Assembly: GCF_021603645.1 (NCBI RefSeq)
Contig: NZ_BQHJ01000002.1
Location: 1 to 64,000, forward strand
Length of the DNA: 64,000 nucleotides
Direction of reading: 5' to 3'
Source: Pseudomonas pseudonitroreducens
GTDB taxonomy: Bacteria; Pseudomonadota; Gammaproteobacteria; Pseudomonadales; Pseudomonadaceae
In this document: positions 27,011 through 36,256 of the stretch, in pieces
Numbering within the stretch: the stretch's first letter is position 1
Layout: each line of letters begins with the position of its first letter
Position numbers and translations under genes: made by a program
The notes under the pieces: model-generated
The model's input: only the letters and a program-made list of their open reading frames with translations
Database searches by the model: none
What the model was told of the DNA's origin: nothing

Positions 27011-28447
27011 ATGGCACATATCCTCATCGTCGAAGACGAAACCATCATCCGTTCCGCCCTGCGACGATTGCTCGAGCGCAACCAGTATCAGGTCAGCGAA
27101 GCTGGCTCGGTACAGGAGGCCCAGGAGCGCTACAGCATCCCGTCGTTCGACATGATCGTCAGCGACCTGCGCCTGCCCGGCGCGCCCGGCACCGAACTGA
27201 TCAAGCTGGCGCAGGGCACCCCGGTGCTGATCATGACCAGCTACGCCAGCCTGCGCTCGGCGGTGGACTCGATGAAGATGGGCGCGGTGGACTACATCGC
27301 CAAGCCGTTCGACCACGACGAGATGCTCCAGGCCGTGGCACGCATCCTCAAGGATCGCCAGGAGAACCGTAACGCCCCCGCCGAAGCCCGCGGTAACGCC
27401 AAGGCTGCCGAGCGTAGCAGCGGTAACACCGCCGCCGCGGATGGCGAGATCGGCATCATCGGCTCCTGCCCCCCCATGCAGGAGCTCTACACCAAGATCC
27501 GCAAGGTCGCGCCCACCGACTCCAATGTGCTGATCCAGGGTGAATCCGGCACCGGCAAGGAACTGGTCGCCCGCGCGCTGCACAACCTCTCCAAGCGCAC
27601 CAAGGCGCCGCTGATCTCGGTGAACTGCGCGGCGATCCCGGAAACCCTGATCGAATCCGAACTGTTCGGCCACGAAAAAGGTGCGTTCACCGGCGCCAGC
27701 GCTGGTCGCGCAGGCCTGGTGGAAGCCGCTGACGGTGGCACGCTGTTCCTCGACGAGATCGGCGAACTGCCGCTCGAGGCCCAGGCACGCCTGTTGCGCG
27801 TACTGCAGGAAGGCGAGATTCGCCGCGTGGGCTCGGTGCAATCGCAGAAGGTCGATGTGCGCCTGATCGCCGCGACCCACCGCGACCTGAAGATGCTGGC
27901 CAAGACTGGCCAGTTCCGCGAAGACCTCTATTACCGCCTGCACGTCATCTCGCTGAAGCTGCCGCCCCTGCGCGAACGCGGCCCCGACGTGATGGAAATC
28001 GCCCGCTCCTTCCTGGCGCGCCAGTGCTCCCAGATGGGGCGCCAGGCGCTGACCTTCTCCCACGAGGCTGAACAGGCCATCCGTCACTACCCGTGGCCGG
28101 GTAACGTGCGCGAACTGGAGAACGCCATCGAACGTGCAGTGATCCTCAGCGAGGGCCAGGAGATCCCCGCCGACCTGCTGGGCATCGACATCGAACTGGA
28201 TGATCTGGACGACGACTTCGGCGATGACGGCGACCTGCGCCCGAGCAACGGCAGCGCCAGCAACCACGAGCCCACCGAGGATCTGTCGCTGGAAGACTAC
28301 TTCCAGCACTTCGTCCTCGAGCACCAGGACCACATGACCGAGACCGAGCTGGCCCGCAAGCTGGGCATCAGCCGCAAATGCCTGTGGGAACGCCGCCAGC
28401 GCCTGGGCATCCCACGCCGCAAATCCGGCGCATCGGCTGACTCGTAA
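27011..28447 (+). CDS. cbrB: sigma-54-dependent response regulator CbrB
   Basis: A 478-residue NtrC-family activator. The receiver domain (1-120) has the phosphoacceptor Asp52 in MIVSDLRLPG. The AAA+ domain has Walker A GESGTGKELV and the sigma-54 contact loop GAFTGA at about residue 224. A Fis-type HTH lies at the C-terminus (ETELARKLGISRKCLWERR). It activates crcZ, whose operator-like sites begin at the end of this gene. The start MAHILIVEDE gives the standard receiver N-terminus. Confidence 0.96.
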   Translation: MAHILIVEDETIIRSALRRLLERNQYQVSEAGSVQEAQERYSIPSFDMIVSDLRLPGAPGTELIKLAQGTPVLIMTSYASLRSAVDSMKMGAVDYIAKPFDHDEMLQAVARILKDRQENRNAPAEARGNAKAAERSSGNTAAADGEIGIIGSCPPMQELYTKIRKVAPTDSNVLIQGESGTGKELVARALHNLSKRTKAPLISVNCAAIPETLIESELFGHEKGAFTGASAGRAGLVEAADGGTLFLDEIGELPLEAQARLLRVLQEGEIRRVGSVQSQKVDVRLIAATHRDLKMLAKTGQFREDLYYRLHVISLKLPPLRERGPDVMEIARSFLARQCSQMGRQALTFSHEAEQAIRHYPWPGNVRELENAIERAVILSEGQEIPADLLGIDIELDDLDDDFGDDGDLRPSNGSASNHEPTEDLSLEDYFQHFVLEHQDHMTETELARKLGISRKCLWERRQRLGIPRRKSGASADS

Positions 28448-28459
28448 CACGTTTCACAC

Positions 28460-28485
28460 TGTTACCGGAGACAAGCTCCGTAACA
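28460..28485. promoter_or_regulatory. CbrB-type operator upstream of crcZ
   Basis: TGTTAC (28460-28465) and GTAACA (28480-28485) form an inverted repeat with a 14-bp spacer, resembling the published CbrB recognition pattern as I remember it. A further GTAACA half-site is at 28444-28449, overlapping the end of cbrB. The pair is centred about 110 bp upstream of the -24 element, a normal distance for an enhancer bound by an NtrC-type activator. Confidence 0.65.
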
Positions 28486-28523
28486 AAAGCCGGGTTCATC
28501 GGTAACGGGAACCCGGCTTTTTT
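28486..28523 (+). terminator. intrinsic terminator after cbrB
   Basis: Stem AAAGCCGGGTTC / GAACCCGGCTTT (12 bp, 11-nt loop) followed by TTT. It lies between the operator and the crcZ promoter and would insulate crcZ from cbrAB read-through. Confidence 0.88.
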
Positions 28524-28583
28524 GTGCCTGCCCGGCAAGGGCGAATCAGCGCAAACCCTTGAAAAATAAGGATTCGCAAAAGT

Positions 28584-28599
28584 TGGCACGGCATCTGCT
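28584..28599 (+). promoter_or_regulatory. sigma-54 promoter of crcZ
   Basis: TGGCACGGCATCTGCT has the invariant GG (28585-28586) and GC (28597-28598) 12 nt apart, as required for sigma-54. Transcription would begin near 28609. It is followed by the crcZ RNA and preceded by CbrB-like sites. Confidence 0.88.
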
Positions 28600-28608
28600 T
28601 TGTTATTG

Positions 28609-28990
28609 GTACAACAACAATAACAAGCACGACCACTCACAATAAGAACAAGACGAAACGACTCCAGCACAACAAAAACAAGATCGCGGAGGCGCAGCTA
28701 ACTGATTCTTTTGGAGAAGGGTAGCCGTCGGGAGAAGTCCCGCAACCAGTCAAGAAGAATAAAACTGTCTTGAGGCAGCACGCAAAACTGGTTGGATCGC
28801 AAGATCATTGCTCACTCAGCGACCAAAGCAATCCGTTTGCTATTGAAACCTTCCATGTGTGGAAGGTTCCCCGAAGCAGGTAGCTTCGAGGGACGGGTCT
28901 ACAAACAAAAACAACAAGCCCGGTAAACATAATAAAAACAAAGCACGCACCTATTTGGGGGGGAGCCTCGGCTCCCCCAGTAGCTTTCGC
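28609..28990 (+). ncRNA. crcZ: CrcZ, Hfq/Crc-sequestering small RNA
   Basis: An untranslated RNA of about 380 nt between cbrB and pcnB, the conserved crcZ position. Five A-rich (AAnAAnAA-type) motifs lie at about 28611-28627, 28641-28653, 28671-28682, 28901-28918 and 28925-28942, in exposed ends flanking a structured middle. They bind Hfq with Crc and so relieve catabolite repression when CbrAB is active. The 3' end is estimated from a GC hairpin (28959-28978). Confidence 0.9.
28959..28978 (+). terminator. hairpin at the 3' end of crcZ
   Basis: Stem GGGGGAGC / GCTCCCCC with a CTCG loop. There is no continuous T-run after it (AGTAGCTTTCGCT), so termination may be inefficient or Rho-assisted, and part of the transcription could continue into pcnB. 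Confidence 0.6.
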
Positions 28991-29200
28991 TACACTCTCC
29001 TCCTGTCTCCCCGCAAGTCCCTTTCCCCAGTTTTCTTCATCATCCCACCCCACAATGCTAGAATCGCCGCGGCGCAGAAGGCGGCCGATTTGCTGCCAAT
29101 TGTTTCCAGGCAGCGGCAGACACCCGCTATTCTCCAGGAATCGCCGTCAACAAGCGGCGCCGCGTACGCCATCCATACATCCATTCCCGATAGTGCACAC

Positions 29201-30607
29201 ATGCTGAAAAAGCTGATCCAGTCCATCCGATCCCCACTGCGCCGTCCGCGCGCCGTCCGCACTACTCCGGAAGTCGTTGGCAATCATCAGCACTCGCTGC
29301 GGCGAGACCAGTTCAGCAGGAACGCGGTGAACGTCGTGGAGCGCCTGACCAAGGCCGGCTACCAGGCGTACATCGTCGGCGGGGGCGTTCGCGACCCGCT
29401 GCTGGGCATTCCCCCCAAGGACTTCGACGTGGCCACCAGCGCCACTCCCGAGCAGGTGCGTGCCGAATTCCGCAATGCGCGGGTGATCGGCCGCCGCTTC
29501 AAGCTGGTCCACGTACATTTCGGCCGCGAGATCATCGAGGTCGCGACCTTCCGCGCCAACCATCCGGTCAGCGAAGACGACACCGATAGCGCCCATGCGT
29601 CCCGCAACGAGGCCGGCCGCATCCTGCGCGATAACGTCTATGGCACCCTGGAAGACGACGCGCAGCGCCGCGATTTCACCATCAACGCCCTGTATTTTGA
29701 CGTTACCGGCGAGCGCATCCTCGACTACGCCCATGGCGTGCGCGATATCCGCAACCGCCTGATCCGCCTGATCGGCGACCCGGAGCAGCGCTACCTCGAA
29801 GACCCGGTGCGGATGCTGCGGGCCGTACGCTTCGCCGCCAAGCTGGACTTCGAGATCGAGAAGCACAGCGCCGCGCCGATCCGCCGCCTGGCACCGCTGC
29901 TCAACGAGATTCCCTCCGCACGCCTGTTCGACGAGGTGCTCAAGCTGTTCCTCAGCGGCAAGGCCGAGCGCACCTTTGAGTTGCTCAACGAATACGACCT
30001 GTTCGCTCCGCTGTTCCCGGCAAGCGCCAAGGCGCTGAAGGAAAACCCCGAATACGCCGGCAAGCTGATGCGCCAGGCCCTGGCCAACACCGACGAGCGT
30101 ATTCGCCTGGGCAAGCCGGTCACTCCGGCCTTCCTGTTCGCCGCACTGCTCTGGCCGGCCCTGCCCGCCCGCGTGCTGAAGCTGCAGGACCGCGGCATGC
30201 CGCCGATCCCGGCGATGCAGGAGGCGGCCCACGAGCTGATCCTCGAGCAGTGCCGGCGCACCGCGGTGCCCAAGCGCTTCACCATCCCGATCCGCGAGAT
30301 CTGGGATATGCAGGAGCGCCTGCCGCGACGCCAGGGCAAGAAGGCCGACCTGCTGCTGGAAAACCCGCGTTTCCGCGCCGGCTACGACTTCCTCCTGCTG
30401 CGCGAGAGCGCCGGCGAGGAAACCGGCGGCCTCGGTGACTGGTGGACCGACTACCAGGAAGCCAGCGACGGCGAACGCCGCGGCATGATCCGCAACCTGG
30501 CCAGCCAGCAGGAAGAAGGCGGCAGCGCCGCACCGCGCAAACGCCGCCGTGGCGGCAGCAACCGCCGTCGTCGCGGCCCGCGTACCGAAGGCGCCAGCAG
30601 CGAATGA
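29201..30607 (+). CDS. pcnB: poly(A) polymerase I
   Basis: A 468-residue nucleotidyltransferase that adds 3' poly(A) tails, which promote RNA decay. I use the ATG at 29201 ([19 protein letters not shown]), the normal family start; the frame is open further upstream but only into crcZ. The catalytic motif is GGGVRD...KDFDVATSATPEQV with DFD at about residue 70. The C-terminus is very basic (RKRRRGGSNRRRRG), as expected for RNA binding. The stop overlaps folK by four bases (ATGA). Confidence 0.93.
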   Translation: MLKKLIQSIRSPLRRPRAVRTTPEVVGNHQHSLRRDQFSRNAVNVVERLTKAGYQAYIVGGGVRDPLLGIPPKDFDVATSATPEQVRAEFRNARVIGRRFKLVHVHFGREIIEVATFRANHPVSEDDTDSAHASRNEAGRILRDNVYGTLEDDAQRRDFTINALYFDVTGERILDYAHGVRDIRNRLIRLIGDPEQRYLEDPVRMLRAVRFAAKLDFEIEKHSAAPIRRLAPLLNEIPSARLFDEVLKLFLSGKAERTFELLNEYDLFAPLFPASAKALKENPEYAGKLMRQALANTDERIRLGKPVTPAFLFAALLWPALPARVLKLQDRGMPPIPAMQEAAHELILEQCRRTAVPKRFTIPIREIWDMQERLPRRQGKKADLLLENPRFRAGYDFLLLRESAGEETGGLGDWWTDYQEASDGERRGMIRNLASQQEEGGSAAPRKRRRGGSNRRRRGPRTEGASSE

Positions 30608-31089
30608 GCGAACGCGTGTACATCGGGCTCGGCAGCAACCTCGCCGAGCCGCGCCAGCAGCTGGAAGCCGCGCTGAAGGCGCTGGCGCAGGTCCCCGCCA
30701 CCAAGGTGGCGGCGGTCTCCCCGCTGTATGCCAGCGACCCGCTGGGCCCGCCGGACCAGCCGTGCTACGTGAATGCGGTGGCGGCACTGGATACCGATCT
30801 GGAGCCGCTCGCCCTGCTCGATGCCCTGCAGGCCATCGAACTGGAGCAAGGCCGCGTGCGCAAGGACGAGCGCTGGGGGCCACGCACCCTGGACCTCGAT
30901 ATCCTGCTGTTCGGCGAGCGCGTGATCGACGAGCCGCGCCTGAGCGTGCCGCATTACCACATGCACGCCCGCGCCTTCGTGCTCTACCCGCTGGCGGACC
31001 TCGCCCCACACCTGCGTTTCCCCGATGGGCGCAGCCTTCCCGAGCTGCTCGCCGCCTGTCCGTTCAGCGGCCTCGAGCGTCTGTCCTGA
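30604..31089 (+). CDS. folK: 6-hydroxymethyl-7,8-dihydropterin pyrophosphokinase
   Basis: A 161-residue HPPK that transfers pyrophosphate from ATP to hydroxymethyl-dihydropterin in folate synthesis, the step before FolP (also in this window at 61791). The signature is WGPRTLDLDILLFG; the start is MSERVYIGLGSNLAEP. Its ATG overlaps the pcnB stop (ATGA). Confidence 0.95.
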   Translation: MSERVYIGLGSNLAEPRQQLEAALKALAQVPATKVAAVSPLYASDPLGPPDQPCYVNAVAALDTDLEPLALLDALQAIELEQGRVRKDERWGPRTLDLDILLFGERVIDEPRLSVPHYHMHARAFVLYPLADLAPHLRFPDGRSLPELLAACPFSGLERLS

Positions 31090-31156
31090 TGCATGCTGCG
31101 CCCCAGGCGCGGGGCGCACTGGCAGTAACGCCGTAACAACGCGGTAACACCTGCAA

Positions 31157-31185
31157 TTGACTTAGCCTTTTTCGATCCGGACTAT
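31157..31185 (+). promoter_or_regulatory. candidate panB promoter
   Basis: TTGACT (31157-31162) is followed at 17 bp by GACTAT (31180-31185), a weak -10; TATAGG three bases further is closer to consensus but gives a 20-bp spacer. Upstream are three GTAAC repeats (31125, 31133, 31144). Confidence 0.3.
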
Positions 31186-31230
31186 AGGGCCCCGTTTGCC
31201 CCTGCCCGGCGCAGAACCGAGGACACTTTC

Positions 31231-32028
31231 ATGCCTGATGTCACCCTGACCACCCTGCAAGGTCTCAAGCAAAGCGGCGAAAAGATCGCGATGCTGACCG
31301 CCTACGATGCCACTTTCGCCCACACCGCCAGTCTTGCCGGTGCCGAAATGCTGCTGATCGGTGACTCCCTGGGTATGGTCCTGCAAGGTCACGACAGCAC
31401 GCTGCCGGTGACCGTGGAGGATATGGCCTACCACACTGCCGCGGTGAAACGCGGTAACAAGGGCGCGCTGATCGTCACCGACCTGCCGTTCGAATCCGGT
31501 ACCTCGCTCGACCAGTTGCTGCGCGACTCGGTGAAGGTCATGCAGGCCGGCGCCCACATGGTCAAGCTCGAAGGCGGCGCCTGGCTCGCCGAGCCGATCA
31601 TTCGCCTGGCCCAGATGGGCATCCCGGTGTGCGCGCACCTTGGCCTCACCCCGCAGGCCGTCAACCTGTTCGGCGGCTTCAAGGTGCAAGGTCGCCAGGA
31701 AGCCCAGGCGCGCCAGTTGCGCGCCGATGCCATCGCCCTGGAGCAGGCCGGCGCCGCCGCGCTGTTGCTGGAATGCGTGCCGTCCGCCCTGGCGAAGGAA
31801 ATCACCGAAGCGGTGAAGATCCCTGTCATCGGCATTGGCGCGGGCAGCAGCACCGACGGCCAGGTGCTGGTGATGCACGACATGCTCGGCCTGTCGCTGT
31901 CCGGTCGTTCGCCGAAGTTCGTGAAGAACTTCCTCGAAGGCCAGCCTGACATCCAGTCCGCCTTCGCCGCCTACGTGAAGGCTGTCAAGGACGGCACCTT
32001 CCCCGGCCCGGAGCACGGTTTCGCCTGA
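31231..32028 (+). CDS. panB: 3-methyl-2-oxobutanoate hydroxymethyltransferase
   Basis: A 265-residue ketopantoate hydroxymethyltransferase, which adds a one-carbon unit from methylene-THF to 2-oxoisovalerate (the valine precursor made through ilvIHC). The N-terminus has [20 protein letters not shown] and the metal site [20 protein letters not shown]. It begins the pantothenate pair panBC and overlaps panC by one base (TGATG). Confidence 0.96.
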   Translation: MPDVTLTTLQGLKQSGEKIAMLTAYDATFAHTASLAGAEMLLIGDSLGMVLQGHDSTLPVTVEDMAYHTAAVKRGNKGALIVTDLPFESGTSLDQLLRDSVKVMQAGAHMVKLEGGAWLAEPIIRLAQMGIPVCAHLGLTPQAVNLFGGFKVQGRQEAQARQLRADAIALEQAGAAALLLECVPSALAKEITEAVKIPVIGIGAGSSTDGQVLVMHDMLGLSLSGRSPKFVKNFLEGQPDIQSAFAAYVKAVKDGTFPGPEHGFA

Positions 32029-32879
32029 TGAATACAGTCAAGACAGTTCGCGACTTGCGTGCCGCCGTGGCGCGCGCCCGTAGCGAAGGCAAGCGCATCG
32101 CGCTGGTGCCGACCATGGGCAACCTGCACGCCGGCCACGCCGCCCTGGTGACCAAGGCCAGTCAGCGCGCCGACTTCGTGGTGGCGAGCATCTTCGTCAA
32201 CCCGCTGCAGTTCGGCCCCAGCGAGGACCTGGACAAGTACCCGCGCACCCTGGCGGCAGACCAGGAGAAGCTGCTCTCCGCCGGCTGCCACCTGCTGTTC
32301 GCCCCCACCGTCGAGGAGATGTACCCGGACGGCATGGACGGCCAGACCCGTCTGCACGTCACTGGCGTCTCCGAGGGCCTGTGCGGCGGCAGCCGACCGG
32401 GCCACTTCGATGGCGTCGCCACCGTCGTCTGCAAGCTGTTCAACATGGTTCAGCCCGACATGGCGCTGTTCGGCGAGAAGGACTTCCAGCAACTGGCGGT
32501 GATCCGCAAGCTGGTGCGCGACCTGAACCTGCCGATCCAGATCTTCGGCGAGCCCACCGTGCGCGCCGACGACGGCCTGGCCCTGTCGTCGCGCAACGGT
32601 TACCTGACGGAAGAGCAACGCGCCATCGCACCGGTCCTGCAGAGCACCCTGAAGCAGCTGGCCGAGCGCATTCGCCAGGGTGAACGAGACTTCCCTGCGC
32701 TGCTCGCCGAGGGCAGCCAACAGATCGAAGCGGCCGGCCTGCGCATCGATTACCTCGAAGCCCGCGAGCCCATCGGCCTGCGTCCGGCCAGCGCGGAAGA
32801 CCATCAGTTGGTGATCCTGGTCGCCGCCTTCCTGGGCACCACCCGGCTGATCGACAACCTCGCCTTTCACATCGACTGA
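32028..32879 (+). CDS. panC: pantothenate synthetase
   Basis: A 283-residue ATP-dependent pantoate-beta-alanine ligase. The HIGH-like ATP motif is [15 protein letters not shown], and the conserved [19 protein letters not shown] (shortened) and LSSRNGYL are present. It is translationally coupled to panB. Its beta-alanine substrate comes from PanD encoded 122 bp downstream. Confidence 0.96.
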   Translation: MNTVKTVRDLRAAVARARSEGKRIALVPTMGNLHAGHAALVTKASQRADFVVASIFVNPLQFGPSEDLDKYPRTLAADQEKLLSAGCHLLFAPTVEEMYPDGMDGQTRLHVTGVSEGLCGGSRPGHFDGVATVVCKLFNMVQPDMALFGEKDFQQLAVIRKLVRDLNLPIQIFGEPTVRADDGLALSSRNGYLTEEQRAIAPVLQSTLKQLAERIRQGERDFPALLAEGSQQIEAAGLRIDYLEAREPIGLRPASAEDHQLVILVAAFLGTTRLIDNLAFHID

Positions 32880-33001
32880 TTCCCCGCCCGTTACCCGAAT
32901 TTTCGCCTCGAAGCCGCGCCAACCGCGGCCTTGAGCGACTTCGGGTGCTCGGGCATACTCGCCCCGCTCTCCTCGACCAGAAGAAAAACAGGAGCCACGC
33001 C

Positions 33002-33382
33002 ATGCAGAGCATCATGCTCAAAGCCAAACTGCACCGCGCCGAAGTCACCCACGCCGTGCTCGACTATGAAGGCTCCTGCGCCATCGATGGCGAATGGCTC
33101 GACCTCGCCGGCATCCGCGAGTACGAACAGATCCAGATCTACAACGTCGACAACGGCGAACGCTTCACCACCTACGCCATTCGTGGCGAAGAAGGCTCGC
33201 GGATGATTTCCGTCAACGGCGCCGCCGCCCACAAGGCCAAGGTAGGTGACCGGGTGATCATCTGCGCGTACGCTCAGTTCAGCGACGCCGAGCTGGAAGG
33301 CTACCAGCCGCGCATGCTGTACATGGCGCCAGGCAACGAACTCAGCCACACCAGCAACGCCATCCCGGTTCAGCTCGCCTGA
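33002..33382 (+). CDS. panD: aspartate 1-decarboxylase proenzyme
   Basis: A 126-residue proenzyme starting [18 protein letters not shown]. It self-cleaves between Gly24 and Ser25 ([10 protein letters not shown]) to form the pyruvoyl cofactor. It makes beta-alanine for pantothenate. AGGAG lies 6 nt before the ATG. An upstream in-frame start would add an unrelated extension. Confidence 0.95.
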   Translation: MQSIMLKAKLHRAEVTHAVLDYEGSCAIDGEWLDLAGIREYEQIQIYNVDNGERFTTYAIRGEEGSRMISVNGAAAHKAKVGDRVIICAYAQFSDAELEGYQPRMLYMAPGNELSHTSNAIPVQLA

Positions 33383-33469
33383 ACCGAAGTGACAAGCCCG
33401 GAACAACCGGGCTGTCGCAAGGTCAAGAGCCACAAGTTCAAACACGCACGTCTTACCTGAAGGTACGTC

Positions 33470-35134
33470 ATGGAACACCACCGCACCCCGCTGGATGCCA
33501 CCCAACTGGCAAGCTGGCAGGCATTGGCCGCCCACCGCCAGGATCTGCAGAACTTCACCATGCGCGAGGCATTCGCCGAGGACCCGGAGCGCTTCAAGCG
33601 CTTCTCCATGAGCGCCTGCGGCCTGTTCCTGGACTTCTCGAAGAATCTGATCCACCAGGACACCCTCGACCTGCTGGTGAAGCTCGCGGAGGAGGCGAAG
33701 CTGGGCGAAGCCATCCAGGCGATGTTCCGTGGTGAGGTGATCAACGCTTCGGAGCGCCGTCCGGTGCTGCACACTGCCCTGCGCCGCCCGATCGGCGACA
33801 AGGTGCTGGTGGATGGCAAGGACGTGATGCCGGAAGTGCATCGCGTGCTGCACCAGATGACCGAGCTGGTTGCCGCGGTGCACAACGGCTTGTGGCGCGG
33901 CTATACCGAGAAGCCGATCACCGACGTGGTGAACATCGGTATCGGCGGCTCATTCCTCGGCCCGCAGCTGGTCTCCGAGGCGCTGCTGCCGTTTGCCCAG
34001 AAGGGCGTGCGCTGCCACTACCTGGCGAACATCGACGGCAGCGAGTTCCGCGAAATGACCGCCAAGCTCAACGCCGAGACCACGCTGTTCATCGTCTCGT
34101 CGAAGTCCTTCGGTACCCTGGAAACCCTGAAGAACGCCCAGGCCGCCCGCGCCTGGTACCTGGCCCAGGGCGGCAGCGAGGCGGAGCTGTACCGCCACTT
34201 CATCGCGGTATCCAGCAACAAGGAGGCCGCCGCGGCCTTCGGCATCCGCCCGGAGAATGTCTTCCCCATGTGGGACTGGGTCGGCGGCCGCTATTCGCTG
34301 TGGTCGGCCATTGGCCTGCCGATCGCCATGTCGGTGGGTATCAACAACTTCAAGGAGCTGCTGTCCGGCGCGTACAGCATGGACCAGCACTTCCTCACCT
34401 CGCCGTTCGAGAAGAACATCCCGGTGCTGCTGGGCCTGCTCGGCGTCTGGTATGGCGACTTCTGGGGCGCACGCAGCCATGCGATCCTGCCCTACGACTA
34501 CTACCTGCGGAACATCACCGACCACCTGCAGCAGCTGGACATGGAGTCCAACGGCAAGAGCGTGCGCCAGGACGGTAGCCCGGTCTCCGCCGGCACCGGC
34601 CCGGTGATCTGGGGCGGCGTGGGCTGCAACGGCCAGCACGCGTACCACCAGTTGCTGCACCAGGGCACCCACCTGATCCCGGCCGACTTCATCGTCCCGG
34701 TGTCCAGCTACAACCCGGTGGCCGACCACCACCAGTGGCTCTACGCCAACTGCCTGTCGCAGAGCCAGGCGCTGATGGTCGGCAAGAGCCGCGCCGAGGC
34801 CGAGGCCGAGCTGCGCGCCAAGGGCGTGGACGAGGCCGAAGTGCAACGCCTGGCGCCACACAAGGTGATCCCGGGCAATCGCCCGAGCAACACCCTGGTG
34901 CTGGAGCGCATCAGCGCCCGCCGCCTGGGCGCGCTGATCGCCATGTACGAACACAAAGTCTACGTGCAGAGCATCCTCTGGGGCATCAACGCCTTCGACC
35001 AGTGGGGCGTGGAACTGGGCAAGGAGCTGGGCAAGGCCGTCTACGGTCGCCTGGTCGGCAGTGAGGAAAGCACCGCCGAGGATGGCTCCACCCAGGGTCT
35101 GATCGACTTCTTCCGCGGTCGTCATCGCGGCTGA
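33470..35134 (+). CDS. pgi: glucose-6-phosphate isomerase
   Basis: A 554-residue Pgi interconverting glucose-6-P and fructose-6-P. Seen are [17 protein letters not shown], the phosphate-binding [11 protein letters not shown], the active-site [18 protein letters not shown] and the C-terminal [21 protein letters not shown] small hairpin (AGCCCGG / CCGGGCT, about 33394-33414) separates it from panD, which may end the pan transcript. Confidence 0.97.
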   Translation: MEHHRTPLDATQLASWQALAAHRQDLQNFTMREAFAEDPERFKRFSMSACGLFLDFSKNLIHQDTLDLLVKLAEEAKLGEAIQAMFRGEVINASERRPVLHTALRRPIGDKVLVDGKDVMPEVHRVLHQMTELVAAVHNGLWRGYTEKPITDVVNIGIGGSFLGPQLVSEALLPFAQKGVRCHYLANIDGSEFREMTAKLNAETTLFIVSSKSFGTLETLKNAQAARAWYLAQGGSEAELYRHFIAVSSNKEAAAAFGIRPENVFPMWDWVGGRYSLWSAIGLPIAMSVGINNFKELLSGAYSMDQHFLTSPFEKNIPVLLGLLGVWYGDFWGARSHAILPYDYYLRNITDHLQQLDMESNGKSVRQDGSPVSAGTGPVIWGGVGCNGQHAYHQLLHQGTHLIPADFIVPVSSYNPVADHHQWLYANCLSQSQALMVGKSRAEAEAELRAKGVDEAEVQRLAPHKVIPGNRPSNTLVLERISARRLGALIAMYEHKVYVQSILWGINAFDQWGVELGKELGKAVYGRLVGSEESTAEDGSTQGLIDFFRGRHRG

Positions 35135-35177
35135 CCCGGGAAATGGACGGAGGCGCGCCTGCGCGTCCGTCCGCACC

Positions 35178-36152
35178 CTAGCGGCAGAAGCGCTGCCGAA
35201 ACTCTCCGGGCGTCACACCCAGCGCCTGCACGAAGGCGCGCCGCAGGTTGTACTCGCTATCGAAGCCGGCTTGCAGCGCAACGCGCTTGAGTGACGATTC
35301 TCCCGCCTCCAGCAATTGGCTCGCCCTCTCCAGGCGCAGCGCCAGCAGCAACTTCGCCGGCGTCATGCCCATTTCCGCCTGACAATGCCGGTGCAGCGAG
35401 CGCGATGACATGGCCATCCACGCCGCCATTTCCTCGACGTCGAGCACCTGCGCCAAGTGGTCCCGTAGCCATTCCACCAGGCGCTCCATCTGCCCACCCG
35501 GTGGTGCCTGCTGCGCCAGCAGTTCGGCACTGAACTGACGCTGGCCACCCGGGCGACGCAGGTACATCACCAACCCGCGAGCGACCCGCAGCGAAAGCTC
35601 ACGGCCGTGATCTTCCTCCAGCAGGCTCAGGCAGAGGTCCATCCCGGCGGTAACACCGGCGGAGCTGTAGATCGTCGAGTCACGCACGAATAGCGCGTCG
35701 TGCATCACCCGCAAACGGGGAAACAGGCGCTGTAGGAGTTCAGCGTAACGCCAATGGGTAACAACCGGCCGGCCCTCCAGCAGGCCGGCCTGAGCCAGCA
35801 GAAACGCTCCGGTGCACACCGAAGCACAACGCGCGGCATGCCCTGCGGCCTGCGCCAGCCAGCTCGCGACTGCGCCGTCCTGCATGGCCGCCTGCACCCC
35901 ATGGCCACCCGCGATCAACAGGGTGCAGCCAGCAGCTTGGCGAGGGTCGGGCAAGGCCCTGGTCGCCAGTTCCAGCCCCGTGCTGGAGCGAACCAGCCCA
36001 CCTGAGGGAGAAATCGCCTCCAACTGGTACGCCGGCCTGGCAGCCGCCGGCAAATGCTCATCGACCGCGGCAAACACATCGGCCGGCCCGGTGGCATCGA
36101 GCAACTGGAAGTCGGCGAAGACCAGCAACAGAACACGATGGGGAGCACTCAT
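35178..36152 (-). CDS. GlxA-type AraC family regulator with DJ-1/PfpI domain
   Basis: A 324-residue regulator starting MSAPHRVLLLVFADFQLLDATG. Residues 1-170 form a DJ-1/PfpI-like sensor domain with a nucleophile-elbow cysteine in CASVCTGAFLLAQAGLL. Residues about 220-322 form an AraC HTH pair (MAAWMAMSSRSLHRHCQAE and LKRVALQAGFDSEYNLRRAF). Such proteins sense small metabolites, for example GbdR or ArgR types for quaternary amines or arginine; the ligand here is unknown. It is divergent from an exported protein with the same type of domain, 104 bp apart. Confidence 0.88.
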   Translation of the reverse strand: MSAPHRVLLLVFADFQLLDATGPADVFAAVDEHLPAAARPAYQLEAISPSGGLVRSSTGLELATRALPDPRQAAGCTLLIAGGHGVQAAMQDGAVASWLAQAAGHAARCASVCTGAFLLAQAGLLEGRPVVTHWRYAELLQRLFPRLRVMHDALFVRDSTIYSSAGVTAGMDLCLSLLEEDHGRELSLRVARGLVMYLRRPGGQRQFSAELLAQQAPPGGQMERLVEWLRDHLAQVLDVEEMAAWMAMSSRSLHRHCQAEMGMTPAKLLLALRLERASQLLEAGESSLKRVALQAGFDSEYNLRRAFVQALGVTPGEFRQRFCR

Positions 36153-36256
36153 CCAGGCGTTTCCCTTGAAGAGGATTGGCGGATATTCATCCATCAGTGG
36201 CGGAAGCGACAGAAGAATCACCCGCAGGATGGAAATCCCCACCCCCGGAGACGGCC

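Noticed and set aside
28859-29200. Upstream extension of pcnB by 114 codons.
   Set aside because: It would translate part of crcZ and its terminator hairpin; pcnB homologues start at MLKKL, position 29201.
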